From NCBI GenBank assembly GCA_963665575.2, contig CAXXDW010000003.1:496001-560000 (forward strand): a stretch of 64,000 bases of DNA, written 5' to 3'. The notes beneath the pieces were generated by a model. It saw only the letters and a program-made list of their open reading frames with translations, made no database searches and was not told the DNA's origin. Each line of letters opens with the position of its first letter. The stretch's first letter is position 1. A program made the translations under genes and the position numbers. This document shows, piece by piece, positions 1-8,259 of this stretch. Origin of the DNA: Rariloculus sp963665575 (lineage in GTDB: Bacteria; Pseudomonadota; Gammaproteobacteria; Steroidobacterales; Rariloculaceae).

Positions 1-374
1 CTCGTTGGGCAATAGCTGCCTTCCATCGCGCCCATGAGCGCGCGAATGACCGTCAGCATGACGAGCGTCTGGACGATGCCGGACAATCCCGACAGCAGCG
101 AAAACAGGATGATCGCCGGGATCAGAACCTTTCGATGGCCGATCTTGTCCGACAGACGGCCTGAAAAAATGGCGAAAACACCCCAGGTTATGCCCAGGAT
201 GCCAGCGAGCCGGCCGATATCGCCTTCGGCCAGGCCAAGATCCTGCATGATGAACGGAAAAAGTGGTGCGATGATCCATCGGTCGAGGCCAACGAGGCCG
301 AAGCCAACGCCGAGCAGCGCGACCGCCTTCCATTCGTAGGCCGTGTCCCACTTGCCGTTGGTAGTCTGATTCAT
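1..374 (-). CDS. MFS transporter, N-terminal part (runs off the window)
   Basis: Only the first 124 codons are inside the window; the gene continues beyond base 1. The ATG at 374 is preceded by a GGAGG seven bases upstream. The translation gives a short cytoplasmic N-terminus, a first membrane helix (about residues 17-37), then the major facilitator motif-A loop 'GRLSDKIGHRK' between helices 2 and 3 and a third helix after it. This is typical of the first half of a 12-helix inner-membrane secondary transporter. The substrate cannot be told from this fragment. The gene is divergent from the PepSY gene, and the shared intergenic region carries a Fur-box candidate. Confidence 0.85.
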   Translation of the reverse strand, partial: MNQTTNGKWDTAYEWKAVALLGVGFGLVGLDRWIIAPLFPFIMQDLGLAEGDIGRLAGILGITWGVFAIFSGRLSDKIGHRKVLIPAIILFSLLSGLSGIVQTLVMLTVIRALMGAMEGSYCPT

Positions 375-690
375 GCGTTCCTCCCTAGCCGGCTATCGAA
401 ACCGGGCGACTGTTATGGTTGGTTCTGCCGGTGCTGAAACATAGCGTTAAATGTGGCGGATTGCCATAGCCGCACGCCGTTGGATCGGGCCGGATCTCAA
501 TCCCGGGATGGGTCGATTTCGACTGTATGGCCGGGTCCGGCGATGTTTCCCGGAACATCTCTCACGCGACAAGACGTCTGGTCCCGGAGCATGCAAACGA
601 CACTCACTCTCTTTTGCGAATGAGAATGATTTGCATTCGCTTCAGATTCTGTTACGCTTCGCTCCACCTCGGCGAAGGCGTACAAGAGAC
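375..690. other. Divergent intergenic region, MFS transporter / PepSY gene
   Basis: 316 bases without a convincing gene. It holds the ribosome-binding site of the MFS gene at its left end and a Fur-box candidate at 619-637. The PepSY reading frame is open from 451, but the stretch 451-690 does not look like the protein and is probably non-coding leader. Confidence 0.5.
619..637 (+). promoter_or_regulatory. Candidate Fur box
   Basis: AATGAGAATGATTTGCATT is an imperfect palindrome. The core TGAGAAT-g-ATTTGCA matches 11 of 14 arm positions of the 7-1-7 Fur consensus TGATAATnATTATCA. It lies about 55 bases before the likely start of a PepSY membrane protein, a family often linked to siderophore or haem uptake, which fits iron repression. 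Assigned by eye only. Confidence 0.55.
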
Positions 691-1897
691 GTGCTGCGCA
701 AGACTCTGTTCTGGACCCACCTCGTCTGCGGCGTGTTGACGGGTCTCGTCGTTATCATGATGTCGGCAACCGGCGTCGTGCTGACGTACGAACGGCAGAT
801 GCTGGCATGGGCCGACCGCGCCCAGTTCGCCGACCCCGCCCCCGGCCAGGCGCCGCTTCTGGTTGCCGAACTGCTTGAAGCCGCAGGCCGCCAGGTTCCG
901 GAGTTCGAAGCAAGTTCATTCAGCCTTTCGAACGATCCTCGGGCGCCCGCAACTCTCAGCGCCGGGCCGCTCGAGTTCGCTTCGTGTCGACCGCTATAGC
1001 GGCGAGGTCCTGGAACCCGCCGCTCCCGGTCTGCAGAGCTTCTTCAGCGCGATGACGGGCTGGCACCGCTGGTTCGATGCAAGCCGTGAGAACCGGGCCA
1101 TCCCGCGCGCCATCACGGGCATCAGCAATCTGGCCTTCCTGTTCCTGATATTCAGCGGGCTGTATCTCTGGCTGCCGCCGACGTTCAGGTGGATCCGTTT
1201 CAGGACAAGGCTGCTGTTCAACAACAAGGCGGATACCGCCAAGGCGCGGGACTACAACTGGCATCATGTCATCGGTTTCTGGTCGGCGATTCCGCTCGCG
1301 GTCGTTGTCGCCACAGCGGTCGTGTTCTCTTACGGCTGGGCCAACGATCTCGTGTACCGGGTTTTTGGCGAGAACCCGCCCGGCGGAGCCGCTCCGTCCG
1401 CCGCACGCGTAGAGGAACCCGCTGCCGCCTCCTCCATTTCCTACAATGCGGATGCCACGAGTTCTTTCCCGCTGAGTCTCGACGAACTCTTTGACCGTGT
1501 TTCAACGCAACTGCCGAACTGGCAAGCGATCACGCTGACACTCCCGGACGCCGATTCGGCGACGGCGCAGTTCCGCATCGACCAGGGCAACGGCGGCCAG
1601 CCGCAGAAACGGCACGACGTGACACTCGATATGTATACCGGTCAGGTCACGCTCCTACAGCCATTCGACAGCCAGTCGCGGGGCCGGCAGGCACGCCTGT
1701 GGATTCGCTTCCTGCACACGGGCGAGGCGCTCGGCGTCGTCGGCCAGACTGTCGCGGGCCTCGTCTCGCTGACGAGCCTGATCATGGTGTGGACCGGGTT
1801 TGCGCTCGCCTGGCGGCGCCTCGTCACACCACTGTTCAGGCGACGCCGACCGGAGCCGGCACCGCAAACGGCTGTTGCAGACGCCGCGAATCCCTGA
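691..1897 (+). CDS. PepSY-associated transmembrane protein, frameshifted as sequenced
   Basis: PepSY_TM-type inner-membrane protein; relatives often sit beside TonB-dependent siderophore receptors. The product would have about 401 residues with four membrane helices: 'FWTHLVCGVLTGLVVIMM' at the N-terminus, one near 'ISNLAFLFLIFSGLYLWLP', one at 'FWSAIPLAVVVATAVVF', and a last one at 'LVSLTSLIMVWTGFALAW', with periplasmic PepSY segments between. The frame breaks at the GGG at 964-966. Removing one G joins the upstream frame to the downstream frame and restores the family pattern '..LRVDRYSGEVL'. As read, the first frame stops near 999. The GTG at 691 is chosen because family members begin just before the first helix; the ribosome-binding site is weak. 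It could be a recent pseudogene or a sequence error. No TonB receptor is nearby. Confidence 0.75.
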
Positions 1898-1948
1898 CGG
1901 CGTCCTGCGGTCAGTCCTGCGGCGACGCCCGTTCCGGGCATTGCCCCC

Positions 1949-2893
1949 TCAGGGCTGCGTCGTCGACTCGAGGTAGCGGAAGAACTCCGACTCCGCCCTG
2001 ATCATCAGGGTCGTATTCTCGCCGAGCGAGTCATAGCTCTCGAGCGTCCTTGAGAAGTTGTAGAACTCGGGATCCGCGCCGTAAGCCTCGCCATAGATTC
2101 GCGTGGCTTCGGCATCGGCTTCGCCGATGATCTCCTGGGCCGTGCGTTCGGCCTCCGACGATATCCTGCGAAGCTCCCGTTCCATGTCGCCAAGAATCTC
2201 CTGGCTCCTGCCCTGCCCTTCCGAGCGGAACCGGGCCGCGATGCTCTGCCGTTCGGAGATCATTCGGCTCTCGACCTGCTCGCGCACCGAATCGATGTAG
2301 TTGATCCGCTTGATCCGGACATCCACGAGCTCGATGCCAAGCTCCGGCATGAGGCGCGATGCCGATACCAGCATCTCCTGCTCCAGTTGCTGACGCCCTT
2401 TTGTCGGCCGCTCCAGATTCGCCGCGCCTAGCGCACTGAGCTCCTCCTCGTTGAGTCCCGTGACATCGACCTGCCAATCGGCCGAGCGGACAATCTCCTC
2501 AAGCTCCGTGCCCGAGACGATGTCTCTCGCGACGGAATCGAGTATGTCGTCGAGCCTCGTGCGGGCGCCGAGTTCATCGCGAACGGACCGCAGGAACTGC
2601 AGCGGGTCCGAGATTCGCCAGCGCGCAGTCGTATCGACGATGATGAACTCGCGTCCGAGCGTCGGAATCTGGCTCACGGCGCCGTCCCAGGCGAGCAGGC
2701 GCCTGTCGAAGCGGCGCACCTCCTGGATAAACGGTACGCGCCAATGAAGTCCGGGATCCGTGATGACATCGCCGATCGGTTCGCCGAACTGGACGATGAT
2801 GCCCTGCTCGGCCTGGTCGATCACGAATGCGGCGTTGTAGGCGACAAAAACCGCGACAAGGAATGCGGCGACGGGAAGGGTCAGCTTGTTCAT
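1949..2893 (-). CDS. hflC: HflC, SPFH-domain modulator of FtsH
   Basis: 314 residues, normal length. One N-terminal membrane helix (residues 5-25) is followed by an SPFH/prohibitin domain starting 'QAEQGIIVQFGEP', then a long charged coiled-coil rich in Glu, Arg and Ala. In known bacteria HflC pairs with HflK in a large periplasm-facing ring around the FtsH protease and modulates degradation of membrane proteins. The ATG at 2893 has GGAGG seven bases upstream, inside the end of hflK, and the start overlaps the hflK stop by four bases, so the two are translationally coupled. The usual hfq-hflX neighbours are absent here. Confidence 0.95.
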   Translation of the reverse strand: MNKLTLPVAAFLVAVFVAYNAAFVIDQAEQGIIVQFGEPIGDVITDPGLHWRVPFIQEVRRFDRRLLAWDGAVSQIPTLGREFIIVDTTARWRISDPLQFLRSVRDELGARTRLDDILDSVARDIVSGTELEEIVRSADWQVDVTGLNEEELSALGAANLERPTKGRQQLEQEMLVSASRLMPELGIELVDVRIKRINYIDSVREQVESRMISERQSIAARFRSEGQGRSQEILGDMERELRRISSEAERTAQEIIGEADAEATRIYGEAYGADPEFYNFSRTLESYDSLGENTTLMIRAESEFFRYLESTTQP

Positions 2894-3957
2894 CGGCTCG
2901 CCTCCAGGTTCTGCCCGCGGGGCTGCGCGTCGGGCAGGTTGAGCAACGGCAGCGGCGAAATCTGGTCGTCCTGCACGACAAGCACGCGGCCGATCCTCGG
3001 CAGCGCCTCGTTGAGCGTTTCAAGGTAGAGGCGCGACCGCGTCACCTCCGGCACGTTCAGGTACTCGGACAACACCGACGTGAAGCGCGCCGTTTCACCG
3101 AAGGCGCGATTGACGCGCTCGGTGGCGTAACCTTCGGCCTCGGATATGATTCGGTTGGCCGTGCCCCGGGCGCGCGGGATCGCCTGGTTGGCCTGCATCG
3201 TGGCCTCGTTGATCATGCGCTCGAGCTCCTGACGCGCTTCGTTGACCTCGTTGAAGGCCGGCTGAACGCGGGGCGGCGGCACGACATCCTGAAGCTCGAC
3301 GGTGATGATCCTGATGCCGTTGTCGTAGCGGTCCATCGCGGCCTGGATCTCGTCGCGCGCCGTGTTCGCGATGTCGACGCGGCCGATCGTCAGCACGTCG
3401 CTGCCGATGCGGTTACCGACGATGCGCCGCATCACCGACTCGGACAGGTCGCGCAAGGTGCCGGTTGGATCGCGCATGCCGTACAGGAAGCGGATGGGGT
3501 CGCCGATGCGGTACTGAACGACCCACTCCACCTGGATGATGTTGAGGTCGCCCGTGAGCATCAAAGACTCGCCCGGGAAGTCCTCATCCGCGAAGCGGGT
3601 TCTCTGAAGCGCTGAGGCGTCCTCGGTGCGGAAACCGAATTCCTGCTTGAGCACACGTTCGGTCGCGACGAGTTGCACTTCGTCGATGCCGAACGGCAAC
3701 TTGAAGTGCAGCCCCGGATCGGTGATGCCGATCACGTTGCCGAAGCGCTTGACGACGGCCCGCTGTTCCGGCTGCACCGTATAGAACGCGCTGAACGCGC
3801 CCCAGGCGAGGATGGCGATGCCGACGATGATCCCCAGCGCGCCGCCCTGCAAACCGCTCGGACGGCGCATGCCGCTGCGGCCGCGGGGCCCGCCGGAACC
3901 GTTCGAGGCGCCCGCGGCGTTCATGAGCTGGTCGATCAGATCCCTTGCTTGACTCAT
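2890..3957 (-). CDS. hflK: HflK, SPFH-domain modulator of FtsH
   Basis: 355 residues. A Gly/Arg-rich cytoplasmic N-terminus (about residues 18-35) precedes one membrane helix near 36-58, then an SPFH domain beginning 'QPEQRAVVKRFGNV' and a C-terminal helical region. It is the partner of HflC in the FtsH-regulating membrane complex. It is the first gene of the pair and overlaps hflC by four bases. Upstream is a 260-base divergent region shared with a DUF6152 gene. At 355 residues it is shorter than the E. coli protein, mainly in the N-terminal Gly-rich part and the C-terminal tail. Confidence 0.95.
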   Translation of the reverse strand: MSQARDLIDQLMNAAGASNGSGGPRGRSGMRRPSGLQGGALGIIVGIAILAWGAFSAFYTVQPEQRAVVKRFGNVIGITDPGLHFKLPFGIDEVQLVATERVLKQEFGFRTEDASALQRTRFADEDFPGESLMLTGDLNIIQVEWVVQYRIGDPIRFLYGMRDPTGTLRDLSESVMRRIVGNRIGSDVLTIGRVDIANTARDEIQAAMDRYDNGIRIITVELQDVVPPPRVQPAFNEVNEARQELERMINEATMQANQAIPRARGTANRIISEAEGYATERVNRAFGETARFTSVLSEYLNVPEVTRSRLYLETLNEALPRIGRVLVVQDDQISPLPLLNLPDAQPRGQNLEASR

Positions 3958-4217
3958 GGTTGTTTTCCCGTGGATTGATTGTCCGTGAAGTACATTCCCG
4001 CGACTGCGTTCAGGCCTGGAAGCGTCGAAGTCGCGGCATGGTTCGGGGGATTGCAGTGCGCTTTACGAACGCACGGCATCGCTACGCTGACCATTGTGCG
4101 CCCTCGGCACTCTGCTGTGAAGTGTGCGTGCTGTCGCTTTCCCGTCGAGACCGGATCGACGCGCCCGGCAAACACGTAAAATGGAGCGATACCGGATTCC
4201 GACGCGAGGAGACAGTA

Positions 4218-5315
4218 GTGACAAGGATATCGAGCAAGCAACGAACGCAAAGACATGAAACTCGCGGGTTTGCCCCACTTGAGATTGGCACGGCGCTCGC
4301 ACTGCTGGTGCTCCCGGCGATCTCAGGCGCCCATCACTCGTTTGCCGGGTTTTACGATCCGAACCGAATCCTCGAGATCGAAGGGGTCATCGCGGAACTC
4401 TCGTGGTTCAACCCGCACGGACGCATGCGCATCGAAGTGACCGACGAATCGGGGGAAACTTCGTTGTGGGATGTCGAAACGGGCAGCTTCAGTGTGCTGC
4501 GCACACGCGGCGTGGACCCCGAACTCGTGCAGGTCGGAGACCGCGTGAGGCTGGCCGGCGATGCTGCCCTTCGCAACGAGACGGGCATGTACGGGCGCCA
4601 GATGCTGCTTGCCGACGGCCGCGAGATCCTGCTGTCGATCGGGGTAACGCCGCGCTGGACCGACGCAGACACCGGCGAACTCATTGTTCCGGACCTCGAT
4701 GACCAGACCGCAACCGAGGCGCGCCTCAATGCCGAAGGCATATTTCGCGTCTGGGGCACGGTGCTCGACGATCCCGCCGCCTTCCCGATGTACAAGGGCG
4801 GCTACCCGCTCACGGATACCGGCCGGGCAACGCTCGCACAATGGGATGCCACGAGCGCCGAACTCAACGACTGCACGCCCAAGGCCATGCCGCTGATCAT
4901 GATCACGCCGTACCCGATCGAGTTCGTTCGCGACGGCGAGGACATCGTGATCCGCATGGAGGAAGACGACGCCGTCAGGCGCATACACATGGGCGACGTA
5001 TCACCCCCGGACGAGCACGCCTTCCTCGGTTTCTCGACCGGAACCTGGGACGGCGAGACGCTCGTCGTCGAAACGACTCACATGCAGGCAGAACTGTTCT
5101 CGATGGAGGGCGTTCGCCAGAGCGAGAAAATTCGCGTCGTCGAGCGCTTCATGCCAAGCGCCGATGGCCAACGCATGGATTACCGAATCTCAATCAGCGA
5201 TCCCGAGACATTTGCCGAGGACTTCGAGTTGACGCGCTATTTCGTCTGGCGGCCCGACCTCACGGTCAGCGCCTACGACTGCGTCGATAGCTCAACGGCC
5301 AGCGCAGGCCCGTAA
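4218..5315 (+). CDS. Secreted DUF6152-type protein, fused form (paralogue A)
   Basis: 365 residues. GTG 4218 is chosen because AGGAGA lies six bases before it. After a signal peptide ending near 'SGAHHSFAGF' comes a DUF6152-like beta domain of about 100 residues (HHSF near the mature N-terminus, 'NPHGR', then a Gly-Asp turn). A second domain of about 220 residues follows, with the pattern 'GTWDGETLVVETT' and 'VVERF'. This two-domain layout is shared with the gene at 14608-15750, and its halves match the adjacent single-domain genes at 16833 and 17226. The biochemical function is unknown to me; export to the periplasm is inferred from the signal peptide. Confidence 0.8.
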   Translation: MTRISSKQRTQRHETRGFAPLEIGTALALLVLPAISGAHHSFAGFYDPNRILEIEGVIAELSWFNPHGRMRIEVTDESGETSLWDVETGSFSVLRTRGVDPELVQVGDRVRLAGDAALRNETGMYGRQMLLADGREILLSIGVTPRWTDADTGELIVPDLDDQTATEARLNAEGIFRVWGTVLDDPAAFPMYKGGYPLTDTGRATLAQWDATSAELNDCTPKAMPLIMITPYPIEFVRDGEDIVIRMEEDDAVRRIHMGDVSPPDEHAFLGFSTGTWDGETLVVETTHMQAELFSMEGVRQSEKIRVVERFMPSADGQRMDYRISISDPETFAEDFELTRYFVWRPDLTVSAYDCVDSSTASAGP

Positions 5316-5357
5316 GCGGTAGCTTCCAACAACGCAGAGTCTCGCGCAAACGCCAAT

Positions 5358-5466
5358 GGGAGTCGCACGACCGTTCGCTTGAGACCCTCGCGCGCAGGGA
5401 CGCGCGCGCGGAGCGTACACGGATGTATTTACCGCGTGCCTCAAGCGAACGGTCGTGCGACTTCCC
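5358..5466. repeat. Palindromic intergenic repeat, copy 1
   Basis: Long hairpin. The left arm (5358-5383) and right arm (5439-5466) both read GTCGCACGACCGTTCGCTTG when compared on the same strand, and the pairing extends several bases either side. The loop contains CCCTCGCGCGCAGGGACG and, further on, GTATTTACCGCG. The same loop words and similar arms recur at 25587-25663. Copy 1 has about 20 extra bases in the loop. It sits between a plus-strand gene and the 3' end of a minus-strand gene, so it could act as a bidirectional terminator or REP-like element. Confidence 0.75.
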
Positions 5467-5491
5467 GCATGCCTACGGCGAGGCATCGGGA

Positions 5492-7057
5492 CTAGGCCGT
5501 CGGAAGCTGGGCCTCCGGCACCCACCAGCCGTGCACCTGACCCACGGCGCGCATCGGCAGCTTGACGGTTGCAACCGGACCATCGGCGAGGTGTTCGGCG
5601 TCCAGAATCACGAGATCCCCGCGGCGGTTCTCGTCGTTGCGCGTCGCCAGGCCCATGAGGTAGCCCTCCCCTTCGCGCGCATCGGCGCTGCGCGGCGCGA
5701 AACAGCACTCCGCAAGCGAAGTGTCCGGGCCGAAGTCGAAGAGCGTATCCGTGCGCGTCTGGTGATCGAAGCGCGCGTAGCAGGCACCGGCATTGCGCGG
5801 ATCGCTCGCACGCGGGTTCGGACAGCCGAGAAAACCGTAGCGGTAGGGCACCGTGTTGTACCGGTCGTCCTGCCGCGGCAAGGCGCCGACGTGCGGGTAA
5901 AGCTGCTCGATGCCGTAGTTGCTCGGCCGCGACCCCGAAAGGTCTACGGACAGCCGGGTGATGTGGCTTGAGCCGGCAATCGGGTCCCACCGCGCACCGT
6001 CGCGCATGGGCATGAACGGAAACGGATTCGACGTCGACATCTCGACATCCACGTAGAGTTCGTTGCCGTCGTCGAACGCGCCCATGACATGCGTGGCGCT
6101 GCGCGTCGGTCCCTCGATCCACTGGATGTCGGACCCGTCACCGCCGCGCCGCACGAACCCGAAGTACGTCGGCCGCGCGGCATCCCATGACCAGTGAATC
6201 CCGCCGCTGTCCATCTGCGCCTGGTCGAAAGCCAACGGGATCACGTAGAACACGATGTGATTCCGCGTCACGGCAAAGTCGTGGAGCATGCCGACGTAGG
6301 GCACTTCGATCCTCGCATCCCAGACGACCTCGCCCGCGGGCGTGATCTCGAACATCGACACGACGCGGCTGCCGTGGCCTTCGGCCTCGTAGCCGAACGC
6401 GACCATGTTGCCGGTCTCCGAGTCGATCTTCGGATGCGCCGTGAAGGTCCTGCTCGGCAACTGGTCTTCGAAGGTGTAGTTCGGCACGAGCGTCTCGAGC
6501 GTGAGCAGATCGAGAGCCGACGGCGGGCTGTCCTCCTTGAGCGCAAGCAACAGGTTCCTGTGATTGATGATGTGCGTATTGGCCGTGCTGCGGCTCAGGC
6601 CCGCGACACTCGGATCGTCCACCGACGGGTTGCGGTACATCGGGAACAGCAGCCGGCCGGCCTCGTTCTGAGCGAGCCAGCGATCGTTCCTGACGAACCG
6701 GCTGCGGTAGTCGACGCGGCCGTTCCTGATGCGAAACATGCTGACGTGGCCTTCGCCGTCGAACGGGATATTGCCGGAGCGGAGCGGGTACTGAGGGTCG
6801 GGGCCGACGCGGTAAAACGCGCCATTGAGGTCGGCCGGCACGGTCCCGTCCACCTCGCAGTCGTGGATCGTCGCCTCGAGCTTGTAGAGCGATGCCGGAC
6901 GGCGCATGGATGGGCGAAGCGCCTCGTCCGGCGGCACGCCCGGCTGTTGCGCCCTCGCCCTGTCGGCCAGAAAAGCTGCTGCACCCACGCCGGCGGTGGC
7001 TCCCAGCACGCCGCCCATGAAGGACCGGCGATCGAGGTTCTTCGTCTTGTCAGTCAT
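5492..7057 (-). CDS. Tat-exported carotenoid oxygenase family protein (RPE65/CCD-like)
   Basis: 521 residues. A twin-arginine signal 'DRRSFMGGVLG' near residue 10 is followed by an Ala-rich helix ending near 'RARAQQ'. The mature part has the carotenoid cleavage oxygenase opening 'LNGAFYRVGPDPQYP', then 'DGEGHVSMFRIRNGR', 'THIINHRNLLLAL', 'AHPKIDSETGNMVAFGYE', 'MLHDFAVTRNHIVF', and a late 'PMRAVGQVHGWWVP'. The conserved His residues in these blocks are the expected Fe(II) ligands of the beta-propeller. These enzymes cleave carotenoids, stilbenes or lignin-type alkenes; the substrate here is unknown, and Tat export is unusual for the family. ATG 7057 is preferred (GAGGGG about nine bases upstream); a TTG at 7075 is possible. 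Confidence 0.88.
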   Translation of the reverse strand: MTDKTKNLDRRSFMGGVLGATAGVGAAAFLADRARAQQPGVPPDEALRPSMRRPASLYKLEATIHDCEVDGTVPADLNGAFYRVGPDPQYPLRSGNIPFDGEGHVSMFRIRNGRVDYRSRFVRNDRWLAQNEAGRLLFPMYRNPSVDDPSVAGLSRSTANTHIINHRNLLLALKEDSPPSALDLLTLETLVPNYTFEDQLPSRTFTAHPKIDSETGNMVAFGYEAEGHGSRVVSMFEITPAGEVVWDARIEVPYVGMLHDFAVTRNHIVFYVIPLAFDQAQMDSGGIHWSWDAARPTYFGFVRRGGDGSDIQWIEGPTRSATHVMGAFDDGNELYVDVEMSTSNPFPFMPMRDGARWDPIAGSSHITRLSVDLSGSRPSNYGIEQLYPHVGALPRQDDRYNTVPYRYGFLGCPNPRASDPRNAGACYARFDHQTRTDTLFDFGPDTSLAECCFAPRSADAREGEGYLMGLATRNDENRRGDLVILDAEHLADGPVATVKLPMRAVGQVHGWWVPEAQLPTA

Positions 7058-7191
7058 CGGTTCGGCCCCTCGCAAGTTTCAGGCTAGTCTATCTCAATTC
7101 ATGCAGCGGTCATGACGCGCAGCGGTACCCGCCCGAGATATCGCCCGAGTCTCTGCTACCATCGCCTTCTTCGACATCAACGGGAGCATCG

Positions 7192-8259
7192 ATGCGCCCC
7201 GGACGAACGTCCGCAGCGTTGACCGGATACCGCGCACAAAGCAGCAGGCCCGGCCTGTACGAGCGCACGCTCGCGAGTGTCGAACACAGCTCCTTGCCCG
7301 CTAGCGACGATCGGCGCGGCTTTCTGCGGCGCAGCCTCGGTGCTGCCGGCGCGTCGGCGGTATGCGGCGGGTGGCTCGGCGTCGCGCGATTTTCGTTTGC
7401 CCAATCGCACACCGGGCCGATCGCCTCAGTTGGACTACAGGACGGCCTGACCCGGATCACGGGCGCGGGCGGCAACGTGCTGCTCTTCGAGGGCACGGAC
7501 GGCGCCGTGCTCGTCGACAGCGGATCGGCCGATGACGCCGCCGATCTGGTCGAAATCGTCAACGGGACACTCGGCGCCATGCCCGTCGACGTGCTCTTCA
7601 ACACTCATTGGCACGTCGAGCACACCGGAGCCAACGAATTCTTCGCTCGGCAGGGTGCGAAAATCGTCGCGCACGAGAGCACGCGCCTGTGGATGAGTAC
7701 CGAGTACTACGTCGATTGGCAGGACCGCACCTACCGGCCGCGCCCGCCCGCCGCGCTGCCGACGGAAACGTTTTTCTCGTCGGACCCGCAACCCATCGCG
7801 CTCGACATCGGCGGCGAACGGATCGAGTACGGGCACCTGCGCGAGGCACACACTGACGGCGACATCTATGTCCGCTTTCGCGACCGCAACGTCATCGCCA
7901 CGGGCGACGTCGTCTCCGCGGGTACCTACCCTGTGCTCGACCATGCGACCGGCGGCTGGATCGGCGGACTCATGGACGCGACGCAAAAGCTCATCGAACT
8001 CAGCGACGACGATACGATCATCGTACCGGGCACGGGACCGGAGCAGTCGCGCGAGCACCTCGAGCGACAGTACGAGATGGTCGCAACCGTGCGAGAACGC
8101 GTCGAGACCATGATGCGGCAAGGCAGGAGCGCCGACGAAATGCTTGCCGCCGGAGTCACGGCCGAGTTCGATGCCGCGTGGGGAAACAACCGCGAGCGGT
8201 TCATCGCCAACGTCTACGGCGGCTTGTGGTGGCAGGGCCGGCTGGATGGCTCACTCTAG
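7192..8259 (+). CDS. Exported metallo-beta-lactamase-fold hydrolase
   Basis: 355 residues. ATG 7192 has GGGAG about eight bases upstream. A twin-arginine-like signal 'DRRGFLRRSLGAAG' near residues 40-53 suggests Tat export. The MBL domain has 'GAVLVDSGS', the metal-binding 'NTHWHVEHTGANEFF', a later 'AHTDGDIYVRF' and 'VIATGDVV'. The first motif reads HxHxEH rather than the usual HxHxDH. It heads a plus-strand run with the DUF1592 and DUF1552 genes; the next gene starts inside its last 14 bases. The substrate is unknown. It resembles periplasmic SoxH/quinoprotein-relay type MBL proteins more than antibiotic beta-lactamases. Confidence 0.85.
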   Translation: MRPGRTSAALTGYRAQSSRPGLYERTLASVEHSSLPASDDRRGFLRRSLGAAGASAVCGGWLGVARFSFAQSHTGPIASVGLQDGLTRITGAGGNVLLFEGTDGAVLVDSGSADDAADLVEIVNGTLGAMPVDVLFNTHWHVEHTGANEFFARQGAKIVAHESTRLWMSTEYYVDWQDRTYRPRPPAALPTETFFSSDPQPIALDIGGERIEYGHLREAHTDGDIYVRFRDRNVIATGDVVSAGTYPVLDHATGGWIGGLMDATQKLIELSDDDTIIVPGTGPEQSREHLERQYEMVATVRERVETMMRQGRSADEMLAAGVTAEFDAAWGNNRERFIANVYGGLWWQGRLDGSL

